DNA of 64,000 nucleotides from Carnegiea gigantea (lineage: Eukaryota; Streptophyta; Magnoliopsida; Caryophyllales; Cactaceae). A model generated the notes under the pieces. It was given only the letters and a program-made list of their open reading frames with translations. It was not told the origin of the DNA and did not search any database. The translations under genes were made by a program, and so were the position numbers. The stretch is from contig JAKOGI010002996.1 of NCBI GenBank assembly GCA_029747015.1, forward strand, positions 1 through 64,000, in the 5' to 3' direction. Positions 46,801-59,712 of this stretch are shown one piece after another (position 1 is the stretch's first letter; every line of letters begins with the position of its first letter).

Positions 46801-47927
46801 TACGTATAAGTATGTATGTGTACAAATGGTTATGTTTATGTCTGTGTGTACGTGGAGGAGCTACTCTAGAAACTTTAAGCTTAAGTCTAAGACCCAGGGA
46901 TGGTAGCTTAGTTCCCGCCTGGTATCACATATGTTACGTTATGATAGATTCAGGGATGGTGGTTTGATTCCCGCCTGAAGTCTAAGTATGAAAATTATGT
47001 ATCAGCGCAGTATGATGTCTGTCCGGATAGGCGTATGTTGCCGCTCGAGTTTGGCCGACTCGGGATGGCAGTAACAAAGTATCTCTAAGAGTCTAGTCTC
47101 CTCATTTACGTGAATAAGTTACTATGTATATTTTTCGGTAAGTGAAACTTACGTGTAAAACCCCTTTTATGTATGTTTCCAGGTTTACGTAACTTTATCA
47201 TGGTTGGTCGACATATTACGGTTTCTACTAAAGTTAAGCTTTTTGGTATGACTATTCCTTCGCTGGGTTTATGGTTCGAATATGATGTATTATGTGAAAG
47301 CTCTTCAATTAAAATGAATTACGAAAGGCTTTCGTAAGTTAACATGTATTTTAAGTATGTTTTGGAAGAGAGGGTTTACTCACTGAGCGGTGGTTGCTCA
47401 TTCCCATTACTTTTCCCCTTTTTCCCCAGATCTACAGGTGTGTGACTTATGCGTGGAGTGCAACAAGGATGGACTTGCTTGGTTTGATTATGACTTGATT
47501 ATGTAATATTAATTGTGTTTGTAAGGTTATGTAATTATTTATCTTCTTGTAAAGTCTATGAAAAATAGAAAGCTCTGTGTACTCCGGGCGTGTGGCCCGT
47601 AGAGTTGTGGACTCCGCCGTGTAGCCGTTAAGTTGTTGGTATTATGCAGTACCTTTATGTATTGCAGGGTTTTACTGTAAGGCTTTTAGCCTGGAAACGG
47701 TCAGTTTTTAGGGAAAATTCTGCCCGTTTCGTCCCAGAAATTGAGAAAATTCTAGCATTCCTAGCCCTAGGGTTAAACTCAAGACCCAATTATGTTATAT
47801 TAAGTTTTAAATATTAAGTCTCAATAGGTTATGTTTCAAGTAGGTTTAAGCAAGTTGCCTTAACAGCCTTTTCCCAGGGAAATACTGTGGCGTGTAACAC
47901 GACCCGCGTGAGGTCGGGGATGTTACA
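43856..47927 (+). repeat. Solo LTR, 4.07 kb, of a Ty3/gypsy element (probably Del/Tekay chromovirus type)
   Basis: Starts TGTGAGACCCGC and ends GGTCGGGGATGTTACA, termini that I associate with long-LTR Del/Tekay elements. The flanking 5-mers are TTAGT (43851-43855) and TTAAT (47928-47932), one mismatch. A TATA-like CTATAAAT stands at 44543-44550. 44280-44420 is GC-rich and gives a chance ORF. 45095-46440 is a 60-bp tandem array. No gag or pol remains, so recombination between LTRs has most likely removed the internal region. Confidence 0.75.
45095..46440 (+). repeat. 60-bp tandem repeat inside the solo LTR, about 22 copies
   Basis: The unit is close to AAGTCGTTTTACGATTTAGT, then AAACGTATTACGTTTATACG, then AAGCTTTTAAGTTAGAAACG. 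The period is nearly always exactly 60 bp, and copies differ by point changes. The repeat decays at both ends into looser relatives (to about 46480). Confidence 0.9.
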
Positions 47928-48293
47928 TTAATATACGGGTCAACCCATTCAAACGTGACTCATTGTCCACTTGCACATGATTTTGATATATCATGTTGAA
48001 AAGTTTGGATATTTTTGATATTCTTTGAAAAAATTACAATTGCAATGTTTGCTCATTAAATGTAGACAATTTAAGTAATAAATATGCCGAATTTTTAATT
48101 TTAACAAAAAAAGAAATAATTCATTAAAAAGGTACTTCAAACCCGTTGGGTTAATCCGAAATTCGTAAAACCGAAATACGCCCGCCCGTATTTTACCCGA
48201 ACCCGAAATACACCCGATCCGTATTTTATCCGAACCGTATACACCCGACCCGTATTTGACCCGCCCGTCCGAATTGATAGGTCTATACTAAAT

Positions 48294-50051
48294 TCAATTA
48301 ATTAGGTAATGAAAACTTAGGGGTTTAGGGGAAGGCACTATTATGTTGAGAACAATAGAACAATGATCACAGCAAAGGCCCATGAGCAACATGTGCTTTT
48401 CCTAATGAAATTCTAGTCAACATTGTCATGAGTGAACAATCCATTTGAAGCTGAAAAAGAAGACATACCATGGATACGACTAGATCTGAGTTAGATACCA
48501 TCCACTTTATCTGTAATTTGTTCCATCTAATTCAAATCTCCAATAACACATTGAGGCAAATTGATAACAGAACATAACTCAGTGAGATGATCCCAAAAGA
48601 CTGTGTAGCTCGTTCTTGGCCTGGCCTATATACTGAGGAGATATTAGAAAAATTTTCCATCATAGTGTTATAAACAAGCGTATGGTTTCCTACTTTCCTT
48701 ATCCTTTTTCATTAAAACATTAACAAAAAAATTACAGTTGTTTCATAAAACCCAGATACCGCTAGAGTAATTTAGTAGCAAGTATATACATAGTAATCAT
48801 GGCTAACTTTATCAACAACATGCTTAGTATTGGTTTCATTAACCATTTTCCTAATAGAAACAAGTATGTTTGGGTTATGAATTCTATTAATAAGAATGAA
48901 CTTTTCCTTCAAATGTTGCTTCTTAACATCTGTACATTCCATGATATGATTTTCATTATTTGAATAATTGAAAGAGATGAGAATCATATAGACTATCCCC
49001 TCAAAATTTTGTGAAAATATGCGAAGCTTCATAGCAAAACAATTTAAGACATCATTATATGGTGTCCCTATTAGATCCTTTACATTATACAATTCTATCA
49101 AAAATTAATCACCCACTTAAAGAGCATGCATGGTCATCCATTGTTAAACATTAGGAATATATTTATCTTGGTGTCGAAAGACAATCCTAAAGGCTAAAAC
49201 TTAGAGAAAAATTTGTTAATGGCTTCAAAGATAGTATTGGATGCTAGTTGTGGAGGACATATCTAGTGGATATCAATGGCTTCAAGGTTCTCAGAGTAAG
49301 TACCAAGAAATAAGTATTATTTAAATGGAAGAGTTAATGTGGTAAAGCTCTCACTTTGTCTATTGAAAGCTTGTCTAGGCATGCTAGTCATTTAGGATGG
49401 GTTACAAAACATGCACATTCATATAAATGACGCCTCTTGCTGCTTTTGTGACAATGCTACAATGCTGAGGAGAATCATGATCTTTATTCTTCTTGTGTTC
49501 CTGTATTTGTCATGTATTGAACTCTCTCTTTACAATTTATGGTATCTCAATTTATATGCAGAAGATGCAAGATGCAAGATGTAAGAAGGGTTTCAGTGAG
49601 TTATGAGGCCTCAACTGTGCATAAAAATGTTTTTAATTTGGTTTTATGAATTGTGATACTACCTTTGGAAAGAAAGAAATTCTAGACTAAATTACTTAAA
49701 GGAATATGATATACAACAGGTAGTGGATAAGTGTAAAAACTTTATAATATAAGAGTAAAATTCTTAAAGAGTAAAAGTAAAATAGGAAGTATATACAGCC
49801 ATACAGGTGTTAGCTCATGTGTTGCTTGACCTTAGCCTAAAGACCTAAATCGGTTGATTCTTCGTTTGGATGATGTAGTGATCTAAAGCTCGCTTGGTTT
49901 TGGTAATAAAAATCACTTGGCTATTACCTAACTAAAAGATAATAGGTAGTTTTGAATAATAAAACATGGTGATAATTAACAAATATGATGGTTGATTACA
50001 TGATCTCATGAGAAATACAACATCTGTTGGCATTGGTTAGTTATAGGTGTG
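48294..50051. other. Spacer with a weak L1-type endonuclease remnant
   Basis: On the minus strand at about 48520-48610 the translation FWDHLTELCSVINLPQCVIG followed by DLN resembles the part of L1-type LINE endonucleases around the GDFN motif. It ends in a stop, and no other domain is clear. The rest, including the minus-strand ORF at 48772-49101, shows nothing I recognise. Confidence 0.4.
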
Positions 50052-51035
50052 CAACAACAACAATAACTTGTGGTGTGAGTATGCTTATGTGGGGGTATGG
50101 GGCGATCCAAATGTATGTAGCCTTATCCCTATAAGTATTTGTGCCAATAGAGACACTAATTACAATAGACCTATAAAAAAAATCAGAAAGCATTTTGTTA
50201 ACTTAAGTTGAAATCTTTTGAAACACTATTCTAACAGAAAGGATTAAAAATTGAAATCAAGCAAGATTGGATACTGAGTAAATAAATAAGCAAATAATAT
50301 GAAAAATATGAGCAACAGAATAAAATTGATAATACTAACAATCCGTTAGGACCACATTATAACTTGTGCACAAGTCAAACAACATCAGTGATCGTTAAGT
50401 GACTAAAAGTTACTTGATCAAGTACTATTTAAGATCCACTGCTTATCATAAGTATTTATTATTAACATTCAGCAACTTATAGCACGATGCAACATCATTC
50501 AGCACAACCAAACACAGTTCAACATCATTCAGCACAGCTCAACACTATTCAACAACATTCATCACAATTCATCACAATTAGTCCCTAATAATATAAATCA
50601 ATTCAGCAAGATTCTTCACAATTCAGCAAAATTCAGCATGTTTTAGCAAATATTAGTATGTTCTAATAACTTTTAGCATGTTTTAGTAAGTTTCATTAAT
50701 AAGCACTAACCAGTACTTCTCATAAGTCCAAAAGAACATACATAAGTCACTAAACCTACAAACACTCTTATCTTGTCCTGTGTAAGTATTGGATTCCTTA
50801 TATCGTGTCTAATCACCTCTTTCTGATCCTTCTTTAGTCTCCCTCTACCTCTCTTTCAATCAGTAAGGTCAATCATCTCACACATTGGCATATGTGTAAC
50901 TATTTTCCTTCTTTTAATATGACCAAATCATCTAAGTTTATTTCTCTCATCTTGTCCTTCATAGGTGCCACTCCTCCTTTTCTCCTAGTCAATTCATTCC
51001 CGGTCTTATCCAATCTTGTATAACCACATCCACCC
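50052..51035 (-). mobile_element. RTE-type LINE remnant (copy 3), strongly diverged
   Basis: The left end again begins CAACAACAACAATAAC, the complement of the TTG tail, followed by a decayed form of the shared 3' end (GTAGCCTTATCCCTATAAG). At about 50780-51030 the minus strand encodes pieces of the RTE C-terminus (RLDKTGNEL, MKDKMREINLDDL, RGRLKKDQKEVIR). Between them, 50460-50700 holds short repeats of CAACATTCAGCA. Many stops mark it as old. Confidence 0.65.
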
Positions 51036-51039
51036 GATC

Positions 51040-51946
51040 TTATAAGAAACAATTTGATATATACATGTGGCTAAGTTCGAACTAGATACTTTCAACACTT
51101 TAGGGGAGCGGAGTCAAGGCTTATTAGTTGTCATCCTGATTTTCCTTTTATATGCTAGTCTTATCACGATGTTCATCATTAATGAACTTTTACACTTGAA
51201 AAGCAAATTGCTTTTATTTTAATGTATTTAATAAGGTGTGGCTAGACAACATCTACGACGAACCGATTCCAAAAAGATTCATTAATGTTAAAATTTCTAG
51301 TTAGTTTCACTTCTGGAGGAAAGTTGAGCATCCCCAATATCTATTAAATAAAGCTTGCCAAGGTGACTTGAGGACGTTGAGGGACACTTCTGCTATGAAC
51401 CTCATTACCTTACTTCCTCGTAAAAGAATTGTCATAAAGTATGAATATCGTAAGTTTGATGAGCTTTGACTTTCTATTAAAAAAGAGTCGTGGAGTTTTT
51501 ACTAACTTTTAAGTAGCTATAAAAATGTCAATTCTTCAAAATAAAAATTTAACCAAATTATCAAATTTAAGTAGTCGGCCTCCCTTTGAACAAAAATGTT
51601 TTTTCTTTATTGAATTGTTGGTCTTGAAGGTTTGAACCGTTACAAGTTCACAACCATGGATTGAAGCCTTTTCCTTGTCCTGATTTCGGTTTTCGTGGTT
51701 GTGAGCCTTAAAGTTCCCCAACTTTGGGCGGCAAAATCCCTCAGTTGCAATTCAGAACCCAAGTGATGGGTAAAATCGTAATTGTGCACATAATTTTCAT
51801 TTCCCAACAGCCTTACACCAGGCTCCACAGCTGCATTAACCTCCTCTGGTTCCCTCCTCTTTCCCCCCTCTCTGTCTATTTCGATTTCAATTTCTATTTC
51901 TGTTCTTCAGCATCTGAGAAATCAAAATCATCATCTTCCTCTAGTC
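51040..51946. other. Spacer and 5' region of the coiled-coil gene
   Basis: No gene seen up to about 51800. From 51830 the DNA becomes CT-rich, the probable 5' leader of the next gene. Confidence 0.45.
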
Positions 51947-53750
51947 ATGGCGGACGAATTCGAGGTAAGATTTCCAATTGAAATTCACATTTACATACCC
52001 ATTTCCCCAATTTTCAGCATCCTCCCTTTTGTCGCTCTCTCTTCAGACTCAATTTCGTGCCAAGATCAGTGTTTTGGTGGGTACCCTTTTCTTGTTTTCG
52101 AGTGAATGAGGCTTGAATTTTTTTGTAATTTCGATTTTTGATTTGCCCAGATGAAAATGGAGGCTCTGAAGAAGGCGTATGCAGAGATAATTCTGAACAC
52201 GTCGAAAGAAGCAGCTACCAGAGTAATGGCGGCAGAGAGGAAAGCCTTTTGCTTTCACCATGATCTTGTTTCGTTGAAGGAGGAATCTCTTCGTATGTTT
52301 CTCCGTTTGAAGGAGAGTTTTAATTCTAAGGTGGGTAGTTCTGGTTTTGGTTAACTTGATCTCCTGATTTTGGTTTTCATTGTGTGGCTTTTGACACTAG
52401 TGTGTGGGTTTATAAGGGTCTCTTGTTGAAATGGGTTCAAATGGGTCTTGGAATTTGGAGTTAGTTTTTATGAAATTCTATGTTCCTGAGAATACTTTGA
52501 GAATTTCTGGATAGATATTCAATTGTCACCTTGCATGTTGTGATCTTAAATCATATATGGATAGGGAATTTGGAAAATTATACCCAACTGTCAGAGATTT
52601 CATAAACGGCAACATAATTTTACATATATGCTATCGCGAACAATTGTTGTTGGGGTATAGTGTGGTAGAGGCATTGTGGAGCATCTTGAACATTGAGCAT
52701 TCTGATGCCCAAAATGGAGCGTGCATTGCTTATTTGGTTTGCTTAACATTATTAAATTGGAATGCTCTTGGCCACTGGCTATTGGACTCATATCAGCCCA
52801 GCCTTTTGGCCCTTTGCTGTTCATTAGGGAACTACATGCTCTCAGTGTTATAAGAGATGTGAACAGAATTCACACTTGTAGTTATAGGACAAATGTGGGT
52901 GTCAAATCTTGACCGCTGAAGTACTTGAATGAGCCAAACTGATTATTCATTGCTACTGAGGGAGGGGAGATGCAAACACCTAATGTTTCTAGATGGTTGG
53001 ATGGTGATCCCTAAGATCCAGTTCTCAATGCAATGACCAATATTTTCTCTTTTAGCAATGTAATAGGGGCTGTGGTAGTTGGTTCTATAGGGAGGGGTGC
53101 AGTTCTCTCTAAGCCTGCATAGTTCTTTTTTTTGGGGGGGGGGTGTTCAGCTAAGAGGCCAATGGTACAACATTACATAAGTGGAGAGTTCTCAGCTTTG
53201 TAAGTAGCTTAAACTATGCTTATCCTCATAATTGAAGGAAAAGATTGCAATAGTGGAGGACCATTGTACAGGTTCATCTACATTTGGAACTCTGTTATTT
53301 GAAGTTTGGACCATTTGTATAACATATATAATACTCTATCATCCTTCAACAGTCTTCTGATTTAACGCTTTGAGGCTGAAATAATGGGGAAACCAATGAT
53401 AAGGCCAGCAACGGGTTCATAACACAGGTAGCCATAACTCTATTTCACTTCTTTTTCAGACGATTTCCCTGATAATCTTGTAAACTTTGTAAAAACGTAT
53501 ATCCATTTGACTTCCCTTTCAAATCAAGTCTCAAGCCCCTACCTACTCTCCTCGCCAACGAAGATGTCAATTCAACTTCAGACTGCAGATTTTGGTTTTT
53601 GAAGATAGGATTAGATTTCTTTACCTAAAATATCACCATGTGTTTATTGTCTCTCAGTAGCATAATGTCTGTTCTTTCTCTCTGCCATGTTATCAATTGA
53701 ATAAACATTAGTTTTGCAGGTTCTTTGACCCCTCCCCCCGAGGGAAGGGG

Positions 53751-53781
<31 letters not shown>

Positions 53782-56700
53782 GGATAAGTTGGTATGCCTC
53801 ATATGTCCAGCTTTGTTTGGCTTGCTAAGTTGGTGGGCTCTCTCAACTACCTGTTGCCCAGATCTGAAGGCTGCTCCTACCTTGTGCTTGCTGTATTGAA
53901 CACCGGGTTTTGATTCAGAGCTGATCAGGAGTATGAATTTGCAAAGTTATATAGTACATTTTCAAGGTTCTAGGCTTTTATTTGCTATAGGCATGATGGT
54001 TGTGACCTTGGTAATATTGGTATTTGACGGTACTGACTTTGTGAGATCACATAAGTGACTGATCTCAGTTGTGGTTTTGGGATCTAGCGGTAGAACATGG
54101 GATTTAAGGGAGGGCTTGATAGCTTCTATGAGGCGTTGTGGGGCCTTCTTGGTTGCCAGCATATGGGGGATGACTAGTGATGATAATTAAAGAGTATCAC
54201 CTTTTCAGTATAATGATTGGCAGCACAATGTTATCAAATTTTTAGGTCTTGGACAAATTTGTGGCTCACCGCATATAAATTTAGGGCCTGAATAAGTTTT
54301 TTTTTTTGGGGGTTCTTTTTCGGGGGTGGAGGCGCCTTAGTTTTTGAGTTGAGTTAACAACTTTGGTGTTATGGGTGGTAGGTAGTGAATTATGGAATTG
54401 GCCTCTTTGCTTGTATGGGTTACGGATGCCTACATTTGGATCTTCCCGAACCTTCTCCTAGACGGTCCACACTAGATGATGAAGATGATAATAGTAGGTG
54501 GTGATAGTTTTGGAGTTTCTTGGCTTAAAATAGAATTTCGGGAACCATCGTACTCTGTTAATCCATGTTTGAACCTTGTCTATACTATCTATGTATTGCA
54601 CTATACTTCTTCATTTTCCTTTCATCGATCTTTTCTTAAAATTGTTATCTGGCAATTCACCTTGTCAGTCAGAAAGGTTTTCTTTTCCCAATGTCACTAC
54701 CTTGTTATTTTCAGAGGGTTGTCTTTTTAGTTCTATTTGAAGCGTTCAAGTGTACTTTTCAGAGGGCTGAACTGCTAATGTCTATAGTGGTGGTTCGTCC
54801 TTATCTTTTCTATGCTTTATGATTAATTATCAAGAACTTTGTAGTTGAGATGTTCTCGGATCTTCCAATGTGAAGGCAAAATAATTCCTTTTCCAGCAGT
54901 CAGTTGATCAGGGTAAGTGGTCACTTCCATGGTTGTTTTTCTCCTTTTCATTGTCTCGGTGATCTTGGTACTCAATTCACTTTTTACCTCAGAAACTTCC
55001 TTTTTCCTTCCTCTTCAAAGTTGAGAGAACAGATTTTCTGGGATGATTGCGTATTATGAAGCACATATGGTTGCAGACAGGTTTTGTTTGTTCGTAAGAT
55101 TCCAGCTCAATGAGCATCTGTTTTGAGTATGGAGGTTCAGTTTGTGTGACAACAATTCTATGATTGCTTTTATAATGTGTATGGGAAAAATAAACAAAAG
55201 TGTCAAAGGACAACAGATTTCTCTGAGTTAAAACATATCCTGAATGCTTAATATTGAGCAACCTTCCTCTATTCTTAACCTCCATTGCAAGATTTGGCTT
55301 TGATATAAATAACATTGAATTTCACGGATTCTTGCTTTCTGCTGATACTGAAAGGAGTTTATAGATCCTGCTCAATTTCTTTGAAGGAGCTTGAAAATTT
55401 GCTTCCCTTCCCCTCAATTTTCCATCCAGATTCTGGTTGTGAATTTGAAGCTATTCTTTTTGAACTTTTCTGTGTTAAAAGCTGTACTTATTGAAGATGG
55501 AAGGGTTGATTATGACACTTTTTATCCTTGCAGATTACAGAGGCAGAAGCTAGATCATTTAATCAGCAAATGAAAATTGAAGAGCTTGAAGCACAACTAT
55601 CTGAGGCTGAGGGAATAATTGTAGACCTTAGGTACGAGTTGAAGCAAGTGCAGGAGAAACTGGATGTCATGAAGCATAGCCAAAAACCGCCTTTGAGTGG
55701 ACCTGTCCTTAGGGTTGAGGAACCTTTCCCTGAACATGTGCTACAGAACAATGTACTTAATTTTTCTTCACTGGTCATGGCCCCAGTGTCAGATGCGAAG
55801 TCCCTTTCTGGCTGTGAAACAAAAGTAGCATCCCTACATCCAACGGTTCAAATTAACAAATGTTTCCATACTATGAATATTAATAGCTTATGCTGCAAAT
55901 CACATTTGGGTCAATTTCATTTTGGTAATTGTGATTTTGCTTCCATCATCATGGAGAACAGGGAGACTGAGCTGTACAGAAATGGATGTACTCAAAGAGT
56001 CCGTGCATTTGACAGGAACTTGTCAAATATAAATTTGCCTTCTCCAAGTGAAAATCATCAGCCTGTGATAAATGTTCAATCAGAAACCCCAAAGGAGCAA
56101 GTGGCCAGTAGCAGCCAGTCTCCGGTGACAGATGGTGCACATAACACTGTCAGACCGACTTTGTTTACAAAAGGAATGGACAATGGTCATCAAGATCACC
56201 TTGCCAGCATAACTACTGTACAGAATAGGGAAAAGAAACGTGGAAAAGCAAGTGATGAATTGAATGCAGACTGTCCGAAAATGCTCAAGACATCTGGTAA
56301 AGCATCTGATAATGTCTCTTTCAGTGGAGCTCATCTGAAGACAGTAAATGTCCCTGTGACCTCTGGCAAGGAACCTTTCTTAGTGTGCTCTTCTGAGACT
56401 GAGAAGAAGAATATGAAACAGATCGTAAATGCATCACAGGAGCAGTTACTGCAAAATTGCAGTAGGGGCAAACAGCAAGCTACCAGTCCTCCCCGTAGAT
56501 CTGCTCGAAAAAATTCCAGATATAGGGAGGCAATTGCTGCCCTGAGGAGGTCGTCTCGTAAAAATTGTATAAAATCATATCAACCACTCCTTCCCAGTCA
56601 AGACAGGACAAACCCTGGTAATGTGAATTTGCGATCTTCTGAGAACCTCATGGATGTAGCTGAAGAGAGGTCCAAGGATACTGAATTTTGCAGTCCATCA

Positions 56701-57826
56701 TTGTCTGATGAGTTGGATAATGCCATTGAGATAAAGGTTAATTGTGGGTATGTTGTTACTCGTGAACAAGAGCCAGACTGCCGTGAAGAAGGCAATGCTG
56801 CCAAAAGCAGGAACAGTCTCAGTGAGAAACTATATCCTCTATCTGTTGATGCTGTGCTAGTAGATGCCCAGTTGTTTGATGTGCCTATTTCTGAAGGATT
56901 TGGAAACACCCAAATAGAAACTCAAACTCAGGGTCAAGCTGGAAATGACAGGCATTTGAAATTCACATTCCAAAGGAGGCGCAGGAAGAATGCCTTAGGC
57001 AAACTTGATGGAAACGTTGTTCTTGATAGGAGCACTGTGAAAAATGGAGTTGAGAAGCCAACTGATGTTCCTGAGCTGGAAAAATGTATCTTGGAGGATG
57101 GACAGAATGCTGCTGGTGAAGGAGGGATGCAAGTTGCTCATCAGGTTTGCTTTCCTCATGTTCAAGTGATTTTTTGTTTTTTTTTTAAAATTTTTAACTG
57201 CTGTTCAGAAGAGGTAGCTAAATGTGCCGGTTGGTTTGAGCCGACTTGGTCCAGTGCTAGGTCAAACTGGGTCGCAACCTGCTTAGCTCACCAAGCTGAA
57301 AGAACCAATTTGGGTTGGTGGGTTCATGTGCATGAAACTTGGTTTAGTTCGGCACTTTGGCCCACGACCTGGCTCTGCTGGCATCTTTCTTCTTCAGCCT
57401 ATGAACCAGCCCATTTTGGCAGGCGCTATATGAGATATTTTATATCAATTTGTTTCCAGTTTTCTTTCTAAAGCAAGAAAAGAATTGTCTGTTTCATCTG
57501 GAGTGGCCTGGTTTGGGGCAGTGCTAACCCAGCCAACCTAGCCCAGCTTAGTGGATTCCGGTTGGTTAGTGCACACAATTGAACTCTGTCGAGTTTGAAT
57601 CGGCCAAGACTGGCCCACTCGCCATGACTAGTTCAGTACATTCTGATATTTTGCTCTATAATTTTTACGTTCGTATGACTGGCAGGTGGCGCTTTTTGTT
57701 ACGACAGCTGAATTTTAAATAGGTTATGATAGGGCATAATCCCAAGTTTCATGCACCTTTTGTTGATAGCATTTACTCTTTCTCTTGTTCCTGCAGCTTA
57801 TTTCATTGTCTGGAAATGGAAGCTGA
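51947..57826 (+). CDS. Plant coiled-coil protein of unknown function (5 exons, 622 aa)
   Basis: Exons: 51947-51964, 52047-52076, 52151-52330, 55534-57144, 57797-57826; all GT-AG and in frame. The first two exons are tiny (MADEFE and TQFRAKISVL). Residues about 1-125 are rich in Lys/Glu/Leu with heptad spacing (MKMEALKKAYAEIILNTSKE; KIEELEAQLSEAEGIIVDLR), a likely coiled coil. A Cys/His-containing block follows (CCKSHLGQFHFGNCDF, about 197-212), then ELYRNGCTQRVRAF (about 222). A basic pair RRSARKN/RRSSRKN lies near residue 395, possibly nuclear-targeting or DNA-contacting. The short last exon (LISLSGNGS) completes the chain. I recognise the N-terminus and the ELYRNGCTQR block as shared by plant proteins of unknown function, but I do not know a function. 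Intron 3 is 3.2 kb with T/G tracts and no second gene. Confidence 0.82.
57145..57796. other. Intron 4 of the coiled-coil gene, GC-rich repeat-like insert
   Basis: About 57200-57640 is richer in G and C than the other introns. It repeats GGTTGGTT/CCAACC, GGCCCAC and CCAGCCNA motifs on both strands, suggesting a decayed DNA element. No ends could be fixed. The read-through ORF across the exon 4 donor ends here at 57471. Confidence 0.4.
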
Positions 57827-58568
57827 AGACCAACTATCTTTTCGGCATCATTTTGGCAGATGTACAATCTTTTCTTTCACATCATGAACAACTCCCCTTT
57901 CAATTACCTCTTAGATGTTACTCTTACTGTGTAGCGGCTGCCTTACCAGGGTACTGAGGAGCTTCACGTTACTTCTTAGATGTTACTCTTAGTGGGTTGT
58001 AGATGTGTAGTATCTGGCTGCCATATGCTTTAAATACTAATCAATTTTTTGTCACATTGCAACAAAAATTATGCCTGAACAAAGATGTTCTACAATATTA
58101 CCCCGGGAAAAAGAACAAAAAGTGCGAAAGTTGCTAATAATAGGATTATTGGTCCCTCCCTCCCCCCCCCCCCCCCCAACAAAAAAAAAAAGCAAAAAAT
58201 GGGAGCTCAACCCTCCGCCCATGCCTCAGTAGTCGACAAGTCTGTTGGCGGCCGCCAACTTCCTCCTCTCCCATTACCACTTCTGCCCAAAGCCTGGCAA
58301 CCCAATCCTTCACCTTTTTGCTCTCTATAAATTCCAAAATTTTATCTTGATTTCATATTAAGTATTATCATTGTCATTTTAATTCTCATAGTCTAAGATC
58401 TGGTGAACATTTTTGCCATTGACTTATGCACATTCCAAGTAAACACTTTCTGATGCATAATTTGTGCACATGGTCATCGGGTGAATCATGAGCAGGAAAA
58501 ATGAGCATAATTTGTGCATATATATGTGTCTGTGTGTGTGGAAAATGTACACACACACATATATATAT
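57827..58568. other. 3' flank of the coiled-coil gene
   Basis: No gene. It contains a C run followed by an A run (58156-58190) and, at 58519-58568, a TATG/TG/AC/AT microsatellite with mirror symmetry. Confidence 0.5.
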
Positions 58569-59712
58569 GGGTGATACTCAGGTAGAATGAGTTGTTCCGT
58601 GAGATGAATAGGATGAGTGTATGAAGGCGTTGTCTACCTCTCATCCAGAATTTGATTACCAAACATATTGTTGATGATCATTGAAGCTAAAACTGTTGAT
58701 CACTAATTTAGAATATAAATAAAAACATATATTATGATTTCTAATAAAAGTAAGCTCAAATACATAAAAAATGAAGCTCTCCTAGCTACAATTGAGAATA
58801 TGGTTAGTCATCAATGTATATGTTTATAATGATCACCATAGATAGATATATTGATCATCTAACATAATTCTGATAATCACTAAAATTGAATCTGTTGATC
58901 ACTAACTAATATCATAAACAAAAACATATATGATTATTTCGTATGAAAATAACGTTAAAATTACAACAAATAAAGCTCATCTAATTAGAGTTGAGTGTAT
59001 AGTTGATTATCAGCAAACAAATATATTATGGTCACTATAGATAAATCAATTAATTATCAAATATAATTTTGATGATTGTTAAAATTGAATCTATTGATCA
59101 CTAACTAATATCTTTGGGGGGGAAAAACTTATAATCTGATTTTTGCTAAAAATGGAGCTAAACATAGTATTTAAAAAAAAAAAAAAAGATCGCATAACAA
59201 ATTTAGTGCATAGTTCATGATCAACAAATATATTTATAACGATCGCCAATTGTAATTCCATGATCACTATAAAAACGAAACATTTTACTCACATATCAAT
59301 GATAGACATGATTCACCAAACATACATAACTCTCATGATTACTACAAGAAAATTAATTCTTCACTAACTAATACAACAATAACACCACCACCTCCCAGTA
59401 TGGGTCCCACTTTCGCGGGGTCTAGGGAGATTCAGATGTAAGTAATCTTATTTCTACCAGCATCCCTGTCTGTAGAGAGGCTGATTCCAAGAGACCCACA
59501 AAATAAAATTTTGTGAAAATATTTTATAGAAGAAGGATTTTGTAAAAACAGTTTATAGAGGAAAACTCAGATAAGCAGCAGGAAATGAACTAACAAATAC
59601 TAATAAATCAAGTGGCAGTAGTTATGTAAACATAAGTGCAATATAGTAGAGGAAGGTACTATACCTTAATAAATAGAGGTAGGCAAATAATATCTCTTCC
59701 TAGATATAAGTA

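Larger units (their letters stand above)
43063..48285. mobile_element. Non-autonomous hAT element (about 1.15 kb) split by a solo LTR
   Basis: The ends read CAGACCTGGTAAAAATTG on the left and TAGACCTATCAATTCGG on the right (minus strand). The flanking 8-mers are TACTGAAT (43055-43062) and TACTAAAT (48286-48293), one mismatch. Both ends are dense in CCCGA/TCGGG motifs (CGAACCCGCCCG and similar). Removing the nested LTR leaves about 1.15 kb without coding capacity. A relative lies at 37620-39240. Confidence 0.75.

Noticed and set aside
57145..57471. Read-through C-terminus of the coiled-coil protein
   Set aside because: Splicing at 57144 to 57797 gives a tail that fits the family; the read-through is intron sequence.
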